Shown here piece after piece: positions 1 to 11,423 of a stretch of 64,000 bases of DNA. The notes below the pieces were generated by a model that saw only the letters and a list, made by a program, of their open reading frames with translations, did not search any database and had not been told where the DNA came from. Each line of letters opens with the position of its first letter. Positions within the stretch are counted from its first letter, which is position 1. The translations under genes were made by a program, and so were the position numbers. Source of the stretch: Pelagibacteraceae bacterium AG-447-N18 (GTDB taxonomy: Bacteria; Pseudomonadota; Alphaproteobacteria; Pelagibacterales; Pelagibacteraceae); NCBI GenBank assembly GCA_003212275.1, contig QCQE01000002.1:116362-180361 (forward strand), in the 5' to 3' direction.

Positions 1-652
<652 letters not shown>

Positions 653-656
653 TATG

Positions 657-725
657 CACAGAAAAAAATTCTGTGTTGAATCAAATTTTTATTTTGAACA
701 TTAGCTAATAACATTACTAATGTTC
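657..725 (-). other. Hairpins in the tRNA-Ala/23S spacer
   Basis: Two inverted repeats lie just upstream of the 23S 5' end: CACAGAA (657-663) with TTCTGTG (669-675), and a 9-bp pair at 696-704 and 717-725. In the minus-strand transcript they would form two small hairpins, plausibly part of pre-23S processing. The matching 3' side of any 23S stem is outside the window, so their role is inferred. Confidence 0.45.
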
Positions 726-780
726 GGATATAGATATTGATATTAATTATTTTATTTACGATTTTTTATAACTAAGTGTT

Positions 781-856
781 TGGTGGAGGATAGCGGGATC
801 GAACCGCTGACCTCCTGAATGCAAATCAGGCGCTCTCCCAGCTGAGCTAATCCCCC
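781..856 (-). tRNA. tRNA-Ala (anticodon TGC)
   Basis: On the minus strand this folds as a full cloverleaf with acceptor GGGGGAT, D-arm GCTC/GAGC, anticodon loop with TGC, T-loop TTCGATC and an encoded CCA. It sits in the 16S-23S spacer with tRNA-Ile, the usual arrangement in alphaproteobacteria. Confidence 0.97.
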
Positions 857-868
857 TTAATCTTAATT

Positions 869-945
869 TGGTGGGCCGAGAAAGACTCGAACTTTCGACC
901 CCACCCTTATCAAGGGTGTGCTCTAACCAACTGAGCTACCGGCCC
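869..945 (-). tRNA. tRNA-Ile (anticodon GAT)
   Basis: Minus-strand cloverleaf with acceptor GGGCCGG, D-arm GCTC/GAGC, anticodon GAT in a CCCTTGATAAGGG context, T-loop TTCGAGT and encoded CCA. It is the first tRNA after 16S in the rRNA operon spacer, 12 nt upstream of tRNA-Ala. Confidence 0.97.
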
Positions 946-963
946 CCATGCAAGAGAAACACT

Positions 964-996
964 AATTAAGAAGAGAAATGAGGACGGTCAACATTA
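964..996 (-). other. 16S rRNA processing stem, 3' strand
   Basis: This segment, just downstream of the 16S 3' end on the transcribed strand, is a near-perfect inverted copy of 2601-2634 upstream of the 16S 5' end. The shared core is AAGAAGAGAA followed by GGACGGT. In the primary transcript the two would pair and loop out 16S rRNA, as in the RNase III processing stem of other bacteria. Confidence 0.75.
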
Positions 997-1043
997 ACCT
1001 ATGTATATTATTTAGAATAAAATTTTACTTTTATTCATCCTTA

Positions 1044-2521
<1,478 letters not shown>

Positions 2522-2600
2522 AAACGGCGCACACTAGCTTCTATATAAATTCTAAGAATAAAATTTATATAAAGTTGAAGTGTGTACGACAAATTTTGGT

Positions 2601-2634
2601 AACCTTAACCGTCCACACTTCTCTTCTTAAATTT
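2601..2634 (-). other. 16S rRNA processing stem, 5' strand, in the rRNA leader
   Basis: Partner of 964-996. On the transcribed strand it lies about 80 nt upstream of the 16S 5' end. A further short repeat (TGTGTACG- and GCGCACAC-like bases at 2526-2590) suggests additional leader structure. Together they form the expected base of the pre-16S helix. Confidence 0.75.
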
Positions 2635-2725
2635 TTACATTTTAAAATAGCTAATTGAGCAAAAAAGGCTCAAAAATCATCAATAATCTTATTGTTTAAC
2701 AATAATTTTAATGAGAAGTTTGATG

Positions 2726-2753
2726 CTTATAGGCTAAAATTAAAGGAAATCAA
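2726..2753 (-). promoter_or_regulatory. Putative rRNA operon promoter
   Basis: On the minus strand, TTGATT (2753-2748) is followed after 16 nt by TATAAG (2731-2726). An A/T-rich stretch upstream could act as an UP element. A TTGCTCAATTAG sequence in the leader around 2650 loosely resembles the boxA antitermination motif. The placement before 16S fits, but the start site is not proven. Confidence 0.5.
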
Positions 2754-2779
2754 GCTTTTAAGATCAAAAAAAACAATAA

Positions 2780-2807
2780 AAACCCTTTATTTTAAAGGGT
2801 TTTTTTT
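2780..2807 (-). terminator. Bidirectional intrinsic terminator
   Basis: A perfect 10-bp stem (2780-2789 with 2793-2802, loop TTT) is flanked by T-runs on both strands. It separates the rRNA promoter region from the peptidase gene at 2856. It could stop antisense read-through from the leftward lysC-to-DUF4167 operon before the rRNA promoter. Confidence 0.65.
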
Positions 2808-2855
2808 GATATTTGTAAATTCATAAATTATTATTAAAAACTTCAATAAATTTAG

Positions 2856-4148
2856 ATGTTAAAAAAAATTAAGCTAAAAATAAAAAAAAACTTAGAGATA
2901 TTCGCTCTTGGCTTGCTTATCGCAATAACTATATCTTTCACCTCTTACTATAATTACAATAAGAAAAATATTTTTAATAATTACTCGAATTTATTAGATA
3001 ACGTCTACTTTAAAAAATCGTTTAATCAAGTATTAGACAATCTTGAGCCACGATTTAAAAAAATTGAACATGAAATAAGCGTAGGTGAAACATTTCATAA
3101 TATACTAGAAGAATACTCAGTAAAAAATTCAGAGATAGAACAAATTAAAAAAGAGTTAGGTAAACAAATTAATTTAAATAAATTAAATATCAATCAGAAG
3201 TTTAGTTTTACAATAGATCAAACTAGCTCTGTAGTAAAAGAATTTGTTTTTCAGGTTTCAAATACACAGAAGATTTATCTCTCTAGAAAAGAAGAGAATG
3301 ATAAATTTGATCAAAGGATTTTAGTTACTAAACTTAATAAAAATATAATTTATGATGAAAGTATTATTTTAGAAAGTCTTTATAAATCGGCTTCAAATCA
3401 AAAAATCCCAGCTGGAATTATAGTTGAGTTTGCTAGAATTTATGGCTTTCAAGTGGATTTTCAAAGAGATATTAGGAAACGAGATAGTTTCCAAATTATG
3501 TATGAAGTTTTTTTAGATGATAAAAAAAATGTAATTGAAACAGGTAATATTCTTTATGCAAATCTAAAACTAAGTGGTGAAGATAACTCTTTATATTACT
3601 TTGACTCAAAAAACAGTGAGGGACATTATGATAAAAGTGGAAAAAGTGTTCAAAAGGCATTAATGAAAACACCAATAAATGGTGCAAGACTATCTTCACC
3701 TTTTGGAATGAGAAAACATCCAATTGATGGATTTAATAAAATGCACAGGGGGACGGACTTTGCTGCACCAATGGGAACGCCTATCATGGCATCTGGTAAT
3801 GGAGTGATAAAAAAAGCAGGATGGTGTGGAGGTGGTGGCAATTGTGTTGTAATAAAACATAATTCTACTTATCAAACTGTTTATGCACATATGTCAAAAT
3901 TTGCTAAAGGCATAAGAAAAGGAACAAGGGTAAAACAAGGACAGACTATTGGCTATGTTGGGTCTACTGGTAAATCAACTGGACCACACCTACATTATGA
4001 GGTGATAGTCAATGGAAAAAAAATAAATTCCCAAACACTAAAGTTGCCATCAGGGAAAATTTTAAAAGGAGATGAAAGAAAGATTTTTGAAACAAAAAGA
4101 ATCAAATTGGACGTATTAAAGTCCGAAAAAATAATTGGTCTGAATTAA
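2856..4148 (+). CDS. M23-family metallopeptidase (LytM domain), membrane anchored
   Basis: A 430-residue envelope protein. An N-terminal hydrophobic segment (about residues 14-32) anchors it to the inner membrane. The C-terminal half is a LytM/M23 domain with the zinc-site motifs HRGTD near residue 297, YAHM, and HLHYEV near residue 377. All expected metal ligands are visible, so it is probably an active peptidoglycan endopeptidase. The middle region resembles the OapA/LysM-like part of MepM-type proteins. It stands alone on the plus strand and its stop codon overlaps the convergent DUF4167 gene by 4 nt. The substrate bond is inferred from the family. Confidence 0.88.
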   Translation: MLKKIKLKIKKNLEIFALGLLIAITISFTSYYNYNKKNIFNNYSNLLDNVYFKKSFNQVLDNLEPRFKKIEHEISVGETFHNILEEYSVKNSEIEQIKKELGKQINLNKLNINQKFSFTIDQTSSVVKEFVFQVSNTQKIYLSRKEENDKFDQRILVTKLNKNIIYDESIILESLYKSASNQKIPAGIIVEFARIYGFQVDFQRDIRKRDSFQIMYEVFLDDKKNVIETGNILYANLKLSGEDNSLYYFDSKNSEGHYDKSGKSVQKALMKTPINGARLSSPFGMRKHPIDGFNKMHRGTDFAAPMGTPIMASGNGVIKKAGWCGGGGNCVVIKHNSTYQTVYAHMSKFAKGIRKGTRVKQGQTIGYVGSTGKSTGPHLHYEVIVNGKKINSQTLKLPSGKILKGDERKIFETKRIKLDVLKSEKIIGLN

Positions 4149-4558
4149 TTAATTTCTGAATGTTTATCTTCAGCACTATCTTTTTCATTTGATATAGAGT
4201 TTTCTTTATTTTCTCTATTTTCATTCACATCGGTGGTTTCTTCTAAATTCTTATTTTTGAAACTCATTTTTCTTTGAATCCCTTTCTCATTTAATATTCT
4301 CGTAAAATGATCTGCATGCTGAAAATAATTTTCTGATAAAATTTTATCCCCAGTTGATAAGGCTTCTCTAGCTAAGTTATTATATTTCTCAATTAATTTA
4401 GGCGCATTATGATTATTTCTCCCTGGAGATTTTCTTTGAAAATTTTCAGAAGTTGAAAAACTATTATTAAATTTATTTCTGTCACCATTAGACTTAAAAT
4501 TTCTCTCATTTCTTCGAAAGTTGTTTCTTCGTCCATTGTTGTTTCTAAATGTAACCAT
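4145..4558 (-). CDS. DUF4167 domain protein
   Basis: A 137-residue basic, Asn/Arg-rich protein. Its N-terminal tract (NNNGRRNNFRRNER) looks disordered and possibly RNA-binding. The conserved core LIEKYNNLAREALSTGD followed by ENYFQHADHF is the signature of the alphaproteobacterial DUF4167 family. The C-terminus is acidic. It is the last gene of the leftward lysC-ispG-prfA-prmC run, and placement after prmC is common in alphaproteobacteria. Molecular function is unknown. Confidence 0.85.
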   Translation of the reverse strand: MVTFRNNNGRRNNFRRNERNFKSNGDRNKFNNSFSTSENFQRKSPGRNNHNAPKLIEKYNNLAREALSTGDKILSENYFQHADHFTRILNEKGIQRKMSFKNKNLEETTDVNENRENKENSISNEKDSAEDKHSEIN

Positions 4559-4562
4559 CTTA

Positions 4563-5402
4563 TTAAGTTTTAATACTTACTATACAGCGATCATGATTTG
4601 ATAAATCTTTAACAGTTTTTTTAATACAAAACCCCTTATCACGTAATATTTTTTTTACTTTATTTTTTTGATCAAAACCTATTTCTATTATGAGATGACC
4701 ACTTCTTTTTATCAGTTCAGACGATTTATATATAACTTTCCTGATTTCTGATAAACCATCTAACCCGCCGTCTAATGCTTGTTTAGGCTCAAAACCAATA
4801 TCTTTTTCCAAACATTTCAAATTACTTTTTTTTATGTAAGGAGGATTAGATACTATCAAATCATATTTGCCTGTATTGAAATTGTCAATATTTGATTTAA
4901 ATAATCTCAATCTGTTATTTATTCTCAATTTTTGACCATTAACCTTGCTTATTTGCAATGATTTTTTGCTTATATCAATGCCAGTTCCAATGAAATTTTT
5001 CTTTTCTTTCAGAATTGACATTAAAATGCAACCAGAACCAATTCCAATATCTAAGATTTGTAGCCGGTTTTTATTTTTTACTAATTTAAGAGCTTGTTCA
5101 ATCAAAATTTCTGTATCTGGTCTTGGTATTAACACATTATTATTTACGATGAATTCATATTTCCAAAAATCTTTTTTTTTTATGATTTGCGCTATCGGCT
5201 TCCTCCTAGCTCTTTCTTGAATTAATTTGTCAAAGTATTCAAGGTCCCTTTTTTTTATTTCTTTATGTAAATTTAAAATTATAAATTTTTTATTCTTTCT
5301 AATTGCTTTAGACATTAAAATTTCACTATCTAGTTTTGCTGATATGATATTATTATCTGTTAAAATTAATTTTCCTTTTTTTAATGCACTTTGTATATCC
5401 AT
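4563..5402 (-). CDS. prmC: Peptide chain release factor N5-glutamine methyltransferase
   Basis: A 279-residue SAM-dependent methyltransferase. The SAM-binding motif ILDIGIGSGC and the catalytic NPPYI motif are both present, after an N-terminal helical release-factor-binding region. PrmC methylates the glutamine of the GGQ motif of release factors. The gene for RF1 (prfA) lies immediately upstream, 3 nt away, so enzyme and substrate are co-transcribed. Length matches the family. Confidence 0.95.
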   Translation of the reverse strand: MDIQSALKKGKLILTDNNIISAKLDSEILMSKAIRKNKKFIILNLHKEIKKRDLEYFDKLIQERARRKPIAQIIKKKDFWKYEFIVNNNVLIPRPDTEILIEQALKLVKNKNRLQILDIGIGSGCILMSILKEKKNFIGTGIDISKKSLQISKVNGQKLRINNRLRLFKSNIDNFNTGKYDLIVSNPPYIKKSNLKCLEKDIGFEPKQALDGGLDGLSEIRKVIYKSSELIKRSGHLIIEIGFDQKNKVKKILRDKGFCIKKTVKDLSNHDRCIVSIKT

Positions 5403-5405
5403 AAT

Positions 5406-6476
5406 TTAAAGTTTGCTCAAACTTTCCTCTTGTGCTTTTAAAGATAAAGACTCAATTATTTCATCAAATGCTTCTCCTTCCAAAAATTCTTCTAACTTAT
5501 GTAAAGTTAGATTAATTCTATGATCTGTGACTCTTCCTTGTGGAAAATTATAAGTTCTAATTCTTTCAGATCTATCTCCAGTGCCAATCTTACTTTTTCT
5601 ATCTGCCGATCTTTCTTGATCTATTCTAGTTCTCTCTAACTCATATAATCTTGCTCGCAATATTTTCATTCCCTTTGCCTTATTTTTATGTTGAGATTTT
5701 TCATCTTGCTGTGAAACACTCAAGCCAGTTGGTATATGAGTTATTCTTACTGCACTATCAGTTGTATTAACAGATTGACCACCGGGACCACCGGCTCTGA
5801 AAACATCAATTCTTAAATCCGTCTCATTTATTTTTAAATCAACCTCTTCTGCCTCAGGTAATACAGCAACAGTTGCAGCTGAAGTGTGAACTCTACCTTG
5901 AGTTTCTGTATCTGGGACTCTTTGAACTCTATGTACACCGCTTTCATATTTTAAAGTTGAATAGATATTATTACCTTTAATTGATGCTATTACTTCTTTT
6001 AATCCACCTGCATCACTTCTCGAAATAGATATTAATTCCAATGACCATTTTTTTTTATTACAAATTTTTTCATACATTTTGAACAGATCACCCGCAAACA
6101 AACTTGCTTCTAAACCGCCAGTTCCAGCTCTTATCTCTATAATGGCATTTTTTTTATCAGCTTCATCTTTTGGTAGTAAAAATAATTTTAATTTCTTCTC
6201 ATTTTTCTCAAATTGTGAGTTAAGATCACTTAATTCAGAATGAGCCATATTCATTAACTCCTCATCGGAATTTTTATCATTTAGAATTTTTTCTAGTTCC
6301 ATTTTATCATTTTTATATGAAGCATATTTCTTTGCGCTATTAACAATTTCATTTAAATCAGAATATTCTTTTGATTTTTCTGCAAACAATTTCTTGTCTA
6401 TATTTCCTGATGCTAAGTCTTTTTCTAGTGAAGAGTGTCGAGAAATTAATTCCTCAATAGTTTTTTCTGGTATCAT
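5406..6476 (-). CDS. prfA: Peptide chain release factor 1
   Basis: A 356-residue release factor for UAA and UAG stops. It has the GGQ motif in the segment [14 protein letters not shown], which triggers peptidyl-tRNA hydrolysis. The anticodon-like region near '[19 protein letters not shown]' is normal for RF1. Its ATG overlaps the ispG stop (ATGA-type junction), implying translational coupling. The next gene, prmC, modifies its GGQ glutamine. Confidence 0.97.
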   Translation of the reverse strand: MIPEKTIEELISRHSSLEKDLASGNIDKKLFAEKSKEYSDLNEIVNSAKKYASYKNDKMELEKILNDKNSDEELMNMAHSELSDLNSQFEKNEKKLKLFLLPKDEADKKNAIIEIRAGTGGLEASLFAGDLFKMYEKICNKKKWSLELISISRSDAGGLKEVIASIKGNNIYSTLKYESGVHRVQRVPDTETQGRVHTSAATVAVLPEAEEVDLKINETDLRIDVFRAGGPGGQSVNTTDSAVRITHIPTGLSVSQQDEKSQHKNKAKGMKILRARLYELERTRIDQERSADRKSKIGTGDRSERIRTYNFPQGRVTDHRINLTLHKLEEFLEGEAFDEIIESLSLKAQEESLSKL

Positions 6477-7576
6477 TTCTTATTATTCTCAAATTCGGAA
6501 GCTTTCTTTTCAACTTCTTGAATCACTTTAGTAATCATATCCTCAGTCATCACTTTTTCACTTTGAACTCCAGAGAGGTAAAGCATATTACTTCCTTTTT
6601 GACCCCCTGTAATTCCAACATCAGTCATCGCGGCCTCACCCGGCCCATTTACAACACATCCAATAATTGAGAGTGTAATCGGAGTTTTTATGTGTGATAA
6701 TTTTTCCTCTAAAATCCTCACTGTATCGATTACTTGAAAACCCTGCCTTGCACAAGATGGACAGGAAATAATCTTTACGCCTCTATTTCTCAAATTTAAG
6801 GATTTAAGTATCTCATTTCCAATCGTGACCTCTTTAACGGGGTCATCAGAGAGAGATATTCTTATGGTGTCTCCAATGCCCTCTTTAAGAAGAATTCCTA
6901 AACCAATTGAGGATTTAATACTCCCTGATATAAAACTACCAGCTTCAGTGATTCCCAAGTGAAGTGGATAATCTATTTTCTTTGAAAGCTGACGATATGC
7001 TTCTACTGATAAAAAAACATCAGAGGATTTAACGCTTACTTTTAAATTTGAAAAATCCATATCTTCTAAAATTTTAATATTTCTTATTGCGCTTTCTACC
7101 AGTGCTTCTGGACAAGGTTCTTTAAATTTTTCTAATATATCTTTTTCTAATGAACCAGCATTAACGCCCACTCTAATTGAACAATTATTATCTTTAGCAG
7201 ATTTAATTATTTCAATAATTTTTTTTTTATCTCCAATATTTCCAGGATTTATTCTTAAACAACTTGCTCCATTTTTTGCAGCTTCAATTGCTCTTTTATA
7301 ATGAAAATGTATGTCTGCAACTATAGGAATATCAACATGTTTAGTAATTTCTTTAAGTGCTTTCGAAGATGGCTCATCAGGACAAGAAACCCTAACAATG
7401 TCAGCTCCCTCAGATTGTATTTCTTGAATTTGTTTAATTGTGTTCTTAATATCTGACGTTAAAGTATTAGTCATAGATTGCACTGATATAGGATTTTCAC
7501 CTCCAACTTTAACATTGCCAACATTGATAGTTTTGGTCTTTCGTCTCGTTATATCTCTAAAAGGTCTGATGCTCAT
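6473..7576 (-). CDS. ispG: 4-hydroxy-3-methylbut-2-enyl-diphosphate synthase
   Basis: A 367-residue enzyme of the MEP isoprenoid pathway that reduces MEcPP to HMBPP using a [4Fe-4S] cluster. Cluster cysteines are visible in CPSCARQGF and in [12 protein letters not shown]. The N-terminal TIM-barrel portion carries the family segment [11 protein letters not shown]. Length is normal for bacterial IspG. It sits between lysC and prfA in one leftward operon, 4 nt after lysC. Confidence 0.97.
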   Translation of the reverse strand: MSIRPFRDITRRKTKTINVGNVKVGGENPISVQSMTNTLTSDIKNTIKQIQEIQSEGADIVRVSCPDEPSSKALKEITKHVDIPIVADIHFHYKRAIEAAKNGASCLRINPGNIGDKKKIIEIIKSAKDNNCSIRVGVNAGSLEKDILEKFKEPCPEALVESAIRNIKILEDMDFSNLKVSVKSSDVFLSVEAYRQLSKKIDYPLHLGITEAGSFISGSIKSSIGLGILLKEGIGDTIRISLSDDPVKEVTIGNEILKSLNLRNRGVKIISCPSCARQGFQVIDTVRILEEKLSHIKTPITLSIIGCVVNGPGEAAMTDVGITGGQKGSNMLYLSGVQSEKVMTEDMITKVIQEVEKKASEFENNKK

Positions 7577-7580
7577 TTTT

Positions 7581-8795
7581 TTATTTTTGTAATTTAAATT
7601 CTTTATGCAATGTAGCTAATGCTTTTTTAGCATCTTTTTTATTAATCAAAACAGATATTTTAATTTCAGATGTTGATATGACTTGAATGTTAATTTTTTT
7701 ATTTGCTAAAGCTTGAAACATTCTAAAAGTAACTCCGGGCGTTGTTATCATTCCAACACCAATAATTGAGATTTTTGACACTCCTTTTTGATATAACACT
7801 TTTTTAAAGTTTATTTTTTTATTTTCTTGAATTATTTTTTTTGTTTTGTTTAGTTCTTCAGCTTTAATCGTAAAAGTTAAATCAGTTTCTTTTCCATTTG
7901 GAGATATATTTTGTACCACCATATCGACATTGATAGAATTAATTGATAAAGGTTTAAAAATTGATGCTGCTACACCGGGTCTATCTTTTACACCAACTAA
8001 AGTAATTTTTGCATCATTGTGTGTTGAGGAAATTCCTGTAATAATTCTATTTTCACTAATATTTGTTCTTTTTGTAATTAATGTTCCAGGTTTTTTAATA
8101 AATGAAGATTTGACCTCAATTTCAATTCTATTTAATCTCGCATCTTGAATTGAAACAGGTTGCATAACTTTGGCACCTAAAGATGCCATTTCTAACATTT
8201 CTTCATAAGAAATTACTTTAATTTTTTTTGCTTTTTTTAATTTATTTGGATCTGTGGTATATACACCTTCTACATCTGTATAAATAATACATCTTTGTGC
8301 TTTAAAGGATTTTGCAACCATAATTGCACTTGCATCTGAACCTCCTCTTCCTATCGTGGTTACTCTCTCGTTCTTATTTACCCCTTGAAAGCCAGTAATA
8401 ATAGGAGTCCCTCCTTCTTTAAGAAATCTTAATAATTTATTTTTATTCACTTGTTGAATTCTTGAGTTTGTGTAAGGACCGCTAGTAAAAATCGGTATTT
8501 GCCAACCTAGCCAAGATCTTGATTTGAAACCTTTGTGGTTTAATCTTCCAGCTATCAAGGAGCATGCGACTTGCTCACCTGATGATACTAAAACATCATA
8601 TTCGGAATCTATGAAATTGTTACTAATCTGTTTTGATTTTTTGATCAAATCATTTGTCACACCACTCATAGCTGAAGAAACAACTATTACTCTATTTTTT
8701 TTCTTTATATGTTCAATGATAATATCAGCAACTTTTATAATTTTTTCAATTGTGCCAACTGATGTTCCACCAAATTTTAATACCACAATTTTCAT
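7581..8795 (-). CDS. lysC: Aspartate kinase
   Basis: A 404-residue aspartokinase, the first step of the lysine/threonine/methionine branch. The N-terminal kinase starts with [10 protein letters not shown] and contains GRGGSDASA. The C-terminal third holds tandem ACT domains (for example '[18 protein letters not shown]') expected to bind lysine and/or threonine for feedback control. It heads the leftward operon lysC-ispG-prfA-prmC-DUF4167 and is divergent from ubiG, with a 63-nt gap that must hold both promoters. Confidence 0.96.
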   Translation of the reverse strand: MKIVVLKFGGTSVGTIEKIIKVADIIIEHIKKKNRVIVVSSAMSGVTNDLIKKSKQISNNFIDSEYDVLVSSGEQVACSLIAGRLNHKGFKSRSWLGWQIPIFTSGPYTNSRIQQVNKNKLLRFLKEGGTPIITGFQGVNKNERVTTIGRGGSDASAIMVAKSFKAQRCIIYTDVEGVYTTDPNKLKKAKKIKVISYEEMLEMASLGAKVMQPVSIQDARLNRIEIEVKSSFIKKPGTLITKRTNISENRIITGISSTHNDAKITLVGVKDRPGVAASIFKPLSINSINVDMVVQNISPNGKETDLTFTIKAEELNKTKKIIQENKKINFKKVLYQKGVSKISIIGVGMITTPGVTFRMFQALANKKINIQVISTSEIKISVLINKKDAKKALATLHKEFKLQK

Positions 8796-8858
8796 GATAA
8801 ATATTTTTAATTAAAATTTATTGATTAAATACATCTTCAATATATTGTTAATCTTGTA

Positions 8859-9587
8859 ATGAAAACTAGCACAATAAATAAAAAAGAAATAGAGAAATTT
8901 TCTAGAATTGCAGAAGAATGGTGGGATCCTACTGGTAAATTTAAACCATTACATAAATTTAATCCTATTAGAATTTCATATATAAAGGAAAAAATAATTA
9001 ATAGTTTTAAACTTGAAAATTCAGATAAGCCATTACAAAAGATTAGATTATTAGATATTGGGTGTGGTGGTGGTTTACTATCAGAACCTATGAGCAGATT
9101 AGGAGCGGAGGTTACTGGCATAGATGCATCAGAAAAAAATATACAAGTTGCAAAACTTCATGCAAAAAAGAATAATTTAAAAATTAATTATGTAACTGCC
9201 TCACCAGAAAATTTGAAAATAGATAGAAAATTTGATGTAATTTTGAATATGGAAATTATTGAACATGTTGAAGACGTTGATATTTTTTTAAAATCATGTT
9301 CGTCGCTTTTAAAAAAAGAGGGTATAATGTTTGTTGCAACAATAAACAAAACTTTAAAATCTTATCTGTTTGCAATAATAGGTGCAGAGTATATTTTAAG
9401 ATGGCTACCGATTGGAACTCACGAATGGGATAAATTTATAGATCCAAATGACTTAATTAAAATTTCTAAAAAATATAGTCTTCAATTACAAAATCTAGAC
9501 GGAATGAAGTTTAATATTATTACCGACAAATGGTCGATTAGCTCAGATAAATCCATTAATTATATTGGAAAATTTAATAAAGTTTAA
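8859..9587 (+). CDS. ubiG: Ubiquinone biosynthesis O-methyltransferase
   Basis: A 242-residue SAM methyltransferase with the motif LLDIGCGGGLLSEPMSRLGA. It also has 'EEWWDPTGKFKPLHKFNP' near the N-terminus, the UbiG family hallmark. It carries out both O-methylations of ubiquinone synthesis. Divergent lysC placement is typical of alphaproteobacteria. Its stop overlaps the convergent DUF1178 gene by 4 nt. Confidence 0.95.
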   Translation: MKTSTINKKEIEKFSRIAEEWWDPTGKFKPLHKFNPIRISYIKEKIINSFKLENSDKPLQKIRLLDIGCGGGLLSEPMSRLGAEVTGIDASEKNIQVAKLHAKKNNLKINYVTASPENLKIDRKFDVILNMEIIEHVEDVDIFLKSCSSLLKKEGIMFVATINKTLKSYLFAIIGAEYILRWLPIGTHEWDKFIDPNDLIKISKKYSLQLQNLDGMKFNIITDKWSISSDKSINYIGKFNKV

Positions 9588-10012
9588 TTACTCTTATCTT
9601 CAATCCATGGTATCGTTTCAGCTTCAACTCCTTCTTCCTTAAGTTCTTGGATTTCATTTTTTGTAGCTGTGCCATAAATACCTTTTTTCTTATTTTTTTT
9701 ATTATAGTGCAATGATCTTGCTTCGTAAGCAAAATTTTCACCGACATAATCAAAATTACTTTTGATAAATTTTTGATACTCTTTAATCTTATTTTTTATC
9801 TCATTTAATTTTATGTTCTTTTTTTCAAGATTATTGATTTTAATTCTATTAATTAATTGAGGAGCCATTAAAGTTTTTTCAACTTTTTGAGAATTACATT
9901 TATGGCAATTTAAAAAATTTTTACTTTTAAGTTTTTCATACTCTTTAGATGAAGCAAACCAGCTATCAAATGAGAAATCACAATTTTTGCAAATCAGCTT
10001 ATATTTGATCAT
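9584..10012 (-). CDS. DUF1178 family protein
   Basis: A 142-residue small protein with an N-terminal zinc-ribbon-like pattern: CKNC near residues 9-12 and CHKC near residues 36-39. These are followed by VEKTLMAPQL, typical of DUF1178. The C-terminal part ends with the family-like segment TATKNEIQELKEEGVEAETIPW. Function is unknown. It follows argJ in the same direction after a 44-nt gap. Confidence 0.85.
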   Translation of the reverse strand: MIKYKLICKNCDFSFDSWFASSKEYEKLKSKNFLNCHKCNSQKVEKTLMAPQLINRIKINNLEKKNIKLNEIKNKIKEYQKFIKSNFDYVGENFAYEARSLHYNKKNKKKGIYGTATKNEIQELKEEGVEAETIPWIEDKSN

Positions 10013-10056
10013 GAAAATTATTTAGTAATAGTTCTATAAATTTCAATATAAAAAAT

Positions 10057-11358
10057 CTAACTTCGATAATCTCCATTAATCTCAATGTATTTTTTTGTCA
10101 AATCCATCGTGTAAACTTTGAAACTTTTGGAACCACAGGAGATATCAACATTAATATCAATGCTATCACTTTTCATATATTCGGATACTTCATCCTCATT
10201 ATAATTAGAATTCAGCTTTCCATTAGAAACAATATTTGTCTCACCAAATTTAATAGACAATTTTTCATGTTTAATTTGTACACCTGCTTTTCCTATTGCC
10301 ATTACCACTCTGCCCCAATTGGCATCTTCGCCCGAGATAGCTGTTTTTACTAAAGGTGAATTTGCAATTGAGAAAGCTATTTTTTTTGCATCATCTTCAT
10401 TTTTGCACCCCTGGATATTAATAGTTATAAATTTTGAAGCACCTTCACCATCGGCTACAACTCTTTTGGCTAAATTTAATAAAACCTTATTTAAAGCAAT
10501 ATCAAAATTTTTAATTTTTTCATCATTAGCATTTTTAATTTTAGGATGTTTTGATTTACCTGTTGAAAAAATTGAAACCATATCATTAGTGCTAGTATCA
10601 CTATCACAACTGATAGCGTTAAAAGTATTAGAAATATTTTTCTTTAAAAGTTTTTTAAGTACATCATTTGGTAAATCAGCATCAGTAAAAATATATGCTA
10701 AGGTTGTAGCCATATCAGGTTGTATCATACCTGAGCCTTTAGCAACCCCAAATATCTTTATATCACTTCCACCAATTGAACATTCCTCCATTGCCATTTT
10801 AGGCTGTGTGTCAGTAGTCATTATCCCCAATGCGGACTTCATCCAGATATATTTATTTTGTGTATATTTTATTTTCTTAATTAGTTCAGGAATTTTACTG
10901 ATTATTTTTTCCTCAGGAAAAATCTCACCAATAGTTCCTGTACATCCAAAAATTATTTCCTTTGAATTAATTTTTTTTGGTTGATCTTCATCCTCTTTCT
11001 GTTTTTGTGTTAATTTTTGAGAGATAATTTCTGCAATTTTTTCGAGACTTTTATAACCTTGTTTTCCAGTGAAACAATTAGCATTTCTTGTGTTTACTAT
11101 TAATGAAAAAATTTTTTTAGCTTTTTGATTTAAATTCCATTTTATATTTTCAGAAATTATTTTAGATTGGGTATAGACAGACGCATAATTAACTCCATCT
11201 CTAAAATAAAACATGACTAAATCATCTCGAGAACTATTATATAAGTCTGCATTAATCGTAGAAATTGCTACACCATCAATATGATCAAGATCTTGAAATT
11301 CGTTTAATCTCTTGCTTTTTGATTTAGATGATAGAAAATTTGTAAAATTAATACCCAT
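10057..11358 (-). CDS. argJ: Bifunctional ornithine acetyltransferase / N-acetylglutamate synthase
   Basis: A 433-residue ArgJ, which recycles the acetyl group from N-acetylornithine to glutamate in arginine synthesis. The self-cleavage site lies in PDMATTLAYIFTDA, where the nucleophilic Thr starts the beta chain. The oxyanion-hole segment GCTGTIGE and the C-terminal GEDANWGRVVMAIGKAG are also seen. Together with argF, argD and argB elsewhere in the window it gives most of the acetyl-cycle arginine route. It is divergent from secA. Confidence 0.95.
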   Translation of the reverse strand: MGINFTNFLSSKSKSKRLNEFQDLDHIDGVAISTINADLYNSSRDDLVMFYFRDGVNYASVYTQSKIISENIKWNLNQKAKKIFSLIVNTRNANCFTGKQGYKSLEKIAEIISQKLTQKQKEDEDQPKKINSKEIIFGCTGTIGEIFPEEKIISKIPELIKKIKYTQNKYIWMKSALGIMTTDTQPKMAMEECSIGGSDIKIFGVAKGSGMIQPDMATTLAYIFTDADLPNDVLKKLLKKNISNTFNAISCDSDTSTNDMVSIFSTGKSKHPKIKNANDEKIKNFDIALNKVLLNLAKRVVADGEGASKFITINIQGCKNEDDAKKIAFSIANSPLVKTAISGEDANWGRVVMAIGKAGVQIKHEKLSIKFGETNIVSNGKLNSNYNEDEVSEYMKSDSIDINVDISCGSKSFKVYTMDLTKKYIEINGDYRS

Positions 11359-11423
11359 TCTATTTAAAATAATTATTTAATGATTATATAAATGGTTATA
11401 AGTAAATAATAAATCAAAAACTG

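Noticed and set aside
10319-10984. 221-residue open frame antisense to argJ
   Set aside because: It mirrors a well-supported gene in another frame, is hydrophobic by AT-rich chance, and has no recognisable motif or ribosome-binding site.
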